Below, in pieces: positions 6,108 through 7,348 of a stretch of DNA of 7,348 nt. The notes beneath the pieces are model-generated. The model was not told where the DNA came from. It did no database searches and saw nothing but the letters and a program-made list of their open reading frames with translations. The position numbers and the translations under genes are program-made. The stretch is from an uncultured Pirellulales bacterium (GTDB lineage Bacteria; Planctomycetota; Planctomycetia; Pirellulales; Lacipirellulaceae): positions 1-7,348 of the forward strand of contig CAMYJY010000097.1 of NCBI GenBank assembly GCA_947258835.1. The letters run 5' to 3'. Position 1 is the stretch's first letter; each line of letters begins with the position of its first letter.

Positions 6108-7235
6108 TTAACCCGTCGAACTACGCCCGGTGAGCTGCTCGCGGAGTGGTGCCGAATTTTCGTAGGCCGCAATTTGACGATGACAGAGTGCTTGCATCTC
6201 GGTACTACCGTCCAAATAACGCTGATACCACGTCGCCGTCTCTTGCAATGCCCGCCGCACACTCCACCGCGGGGCCCAATCCAGTTGCCAAATGGCCTTG
6301 TCGATCGCCAGCCGCAGGATGGTTGCTTCCCGCGGGGCCCGCGGATCGCTCACGTCCTGCCAATGCCCGTCGCCCCATTCTGCTAAAAACAGATCCACCA
6401 CTTCTTGTACGGGAATTTCACTGCCCGGAAAGGGGCCAAAATTCCAGCCGCTGCAAATCTCCGGCTCAAAACGATCCAGCAGCCTGCCGGCCAATGTCAA
6501 GTAGCCACTAAGGGCCTGCAGCACATGCTGCCAGGGCCGAAATGCTTGCGGACTCCGCAGGGGAATGGTCTGGCCTTGATCCAAGGCCCGCACCACATCC
6601 ACCAGCAGCGCGTCGGCCGTCCAATCCCCGCCTCCGATCACATTGCCCGCGCGGGCACTGGCCAAGCGCACGCCATGCTCTTCCACCCGGCGGGGAGGAA
6701 AAAAAGAATCTCGGTAGGCACGAATCGCCAGCTCGGCGGCCCCTTTGCTGCCTCCGTATGGGTCATGATCCCCCAAGGCATCCGTTTCACGGTATCCCCA
6801 AACCTGTTCGCGATTTTCATAACACTTGTCACTGGTGACACACACAACCGTGCAGGGAAGTTTTAGTCCGCGCACCGCTTCCAGGACGTTGACCGTGCCC
6901 ATCACGTTGGTAGCAAAAGTTTCTTCGGGCGCGCGGTAGCCGTACCGCACCACCGACTGGGCCGCCAAATGGAAGATAACTTCGGGTTGGGCCTGTTCCA
7001 TCGCTGCGGTCAGCCCCTCCAGATCGCGGACGTCGCTCAGATGGTGCTGGGACAGTACGTCTGGCACTCGGGACACGACAAAATTATTGGGCTCGGTGGG
7101 CGGCTCCAGCGCATAGCCGGTTACCCGCGCTCCCAACTGGTGGAGCCACAAACTGAGCCAAGAGCCTTTGAATCCGGTATGGCCGGTAAGAAACACCGAT
7201 TTTCCACGGAAAGAGTCGGCAAAAGAAATACCCAT
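6108..7235 (-). CDS. rfbG: CDP-glucose 4,6-dehydratase
   Basis: This short-chain dehydrogenase-fold enzyme converts CDP-D-glucose to CDP-4-keto-6-deoxy-D-glucose, using bound NAD. In the 375-residue protein, GHTGFKG (18-24) is the NAD-binding glycine loop, directly followed by SWLSLWL as in this family. HLAAQSVVRYGYRAPEETFATNVMGT (from about 89) is the typical second-strand region. VTSDKCYENRE (133-143) holds the active-site T-S-D-K, and DPYGGSKGAAE (158-168) holds the catalytic Y160-x-x-x-K164. ARAGNVIGGGDW follows near 195. I prefer the ATG at 7235, because it leaves the usual short lead before the first strand. An in-frame GTG at 7247 would add four residues, and neither start has a clear Shine-Dalgarno. 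It is the first cluster gene in the window, and its stop lies 2 nt before the aminotransferase start. The match to the CDP-glucose family rather than dTDP-glucose (RmlB) is clear from the GHTGFKGSWL and TSDK motifs. Confidence 0.93.
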   Translation of the reverse strand: MGISFADSFRGKSVFLTGHTGFKGSWLSLWLHQLGARVTGYALEPPTEPNNFVVSRVPDVLSQHHLSDVRDLEGLTAAMEQAQPEVIFHLAAQSVVRYGYRAPEETFATNVMGTVNVLEAVRGLKLPCTVVCVTSDKCYENREQVWGYRETDALGDHDPYGGSKGAAELAIRAYRDSFFPPRRVEEHGVRLASARAGNVIGGGDWTADALLVDVVRALDQGQTIPLRSPQAFRPWQHVLQALSGYLTLAGRLLDRFEPEICSGWNFGPFPGSEIPVQEVVDLFLAEWGDGHWQDVSDPRAPREATILRLAIDKAIWQLDWAPRWSVRRALQETATWYQRYLDGSTEMQALCHRQIAAYENSAPLREQLTGRSSTG

Positions 7236-7247
7236 CAGGCGCGCCAC

Positions 7248-7348
7248 GGTGGTTCGTGCAATTTAGAAAAGATTGAGCTGCAATATTTCAGCTGCAGGAA
7301 TCATGCTTGCCGGTGAAATACAAGTTCTTGCAATCAACTTACAAAACT
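7248..7348 (-). promoter_or_regulatory. AT-rich leader upstream of rfbG
   Basis: The last 101 bases are distinctly more AT-rich than the genes and contain no coding sequence that I can support, so they probably contain the upstream leader or promoter of the operon. AGCTGCA occurs twice (7276-7282 and 7290-7296), and AGCTG/CAGCT (7276-7280 and 7289-7293) form a weak 5-bp inverted repeat around CAATATTT. No convincing -35/-10 pair was found, and the promoter may lie further right, outside the window. Confidence 0.35.

Noticed and set aside
7276..7293. Operator palindrome upstream of rfbG
   Set aside because: The arms are only 5 bp and AGCTG-type sequence is easily self-complementary, so this is too weak to claim as a site.

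Overview
The window carries six intact genes, all on the minus strand and therefore read from right to left. Together they look like part of a gene cluster for making an unusual nucleotide-activated sugar for surface polysaccharide or lipopolysaccharide. Recognisable families, protein motifs and tight gene spacing support this. The DNA is moderately GC-rich, Shine-Dalgarno signals are weak or missing before most genes, and the families are typical of Gram-negative O-antigen-like loci. A planctomycete or similar environmental Gram-negative bacterium is my best guess, but the taxonomic call is weak and rests on general impression.

Layout in transcription order: (1) CDP-glucose 4,6-dehydratase, rfbG type (7235-6108); (2) a class III PLP aminotransferase of the glutamate-1-semialdehyde aminomutase family (6105-4699), starting 2 nt after the rfbG stop; (3) a zinc-peptidase-fold protein of the DUF4910/DUF2172 family with a C-terminal winged helix (4690-3359), starting 8 nt after gene 2. 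A 289-bp non-coding gap follows (3070-3358) and holds a strong hairpin at 3089-3127. Then come (4) a TylC3/TcaB9-type sugar C-methyltransferase (3069-1792), (5) glucose-1-phosphate cytidylyltransferase, rfbF type (1743-883), and (6) a PIG-L/LmbE-family N-deacetylase (791-111). The left edge (1-132) is a short tandem array of a GC-rich hairpin repeat that runs into the 3' end of the PIG-L gene and supplies its stop codon.

How the genes fit together (inference): RfbF makes CDP-glucose and RfbG turns it into CDP-4-keto-6-deoxyglucose. The C-methyltransferase is expected to add a methyl branch next to the keto group, probably at C3. The window has no RfbH-type 3-dehydrase, so a 3-deoxy route is not supported here. 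The aminotransferase, PIG-L deacetylase and peptidase-like protein imply formation or trimming of an amino or amide group on the sugar or on an attached acyl/aminoacyl substituent. Which substrate each uses cannot be read from the sequence. No glycosyltransferase, 4-ketoreductase, transporter, RNA gene, insertion sequence or CRISPR array is visible.
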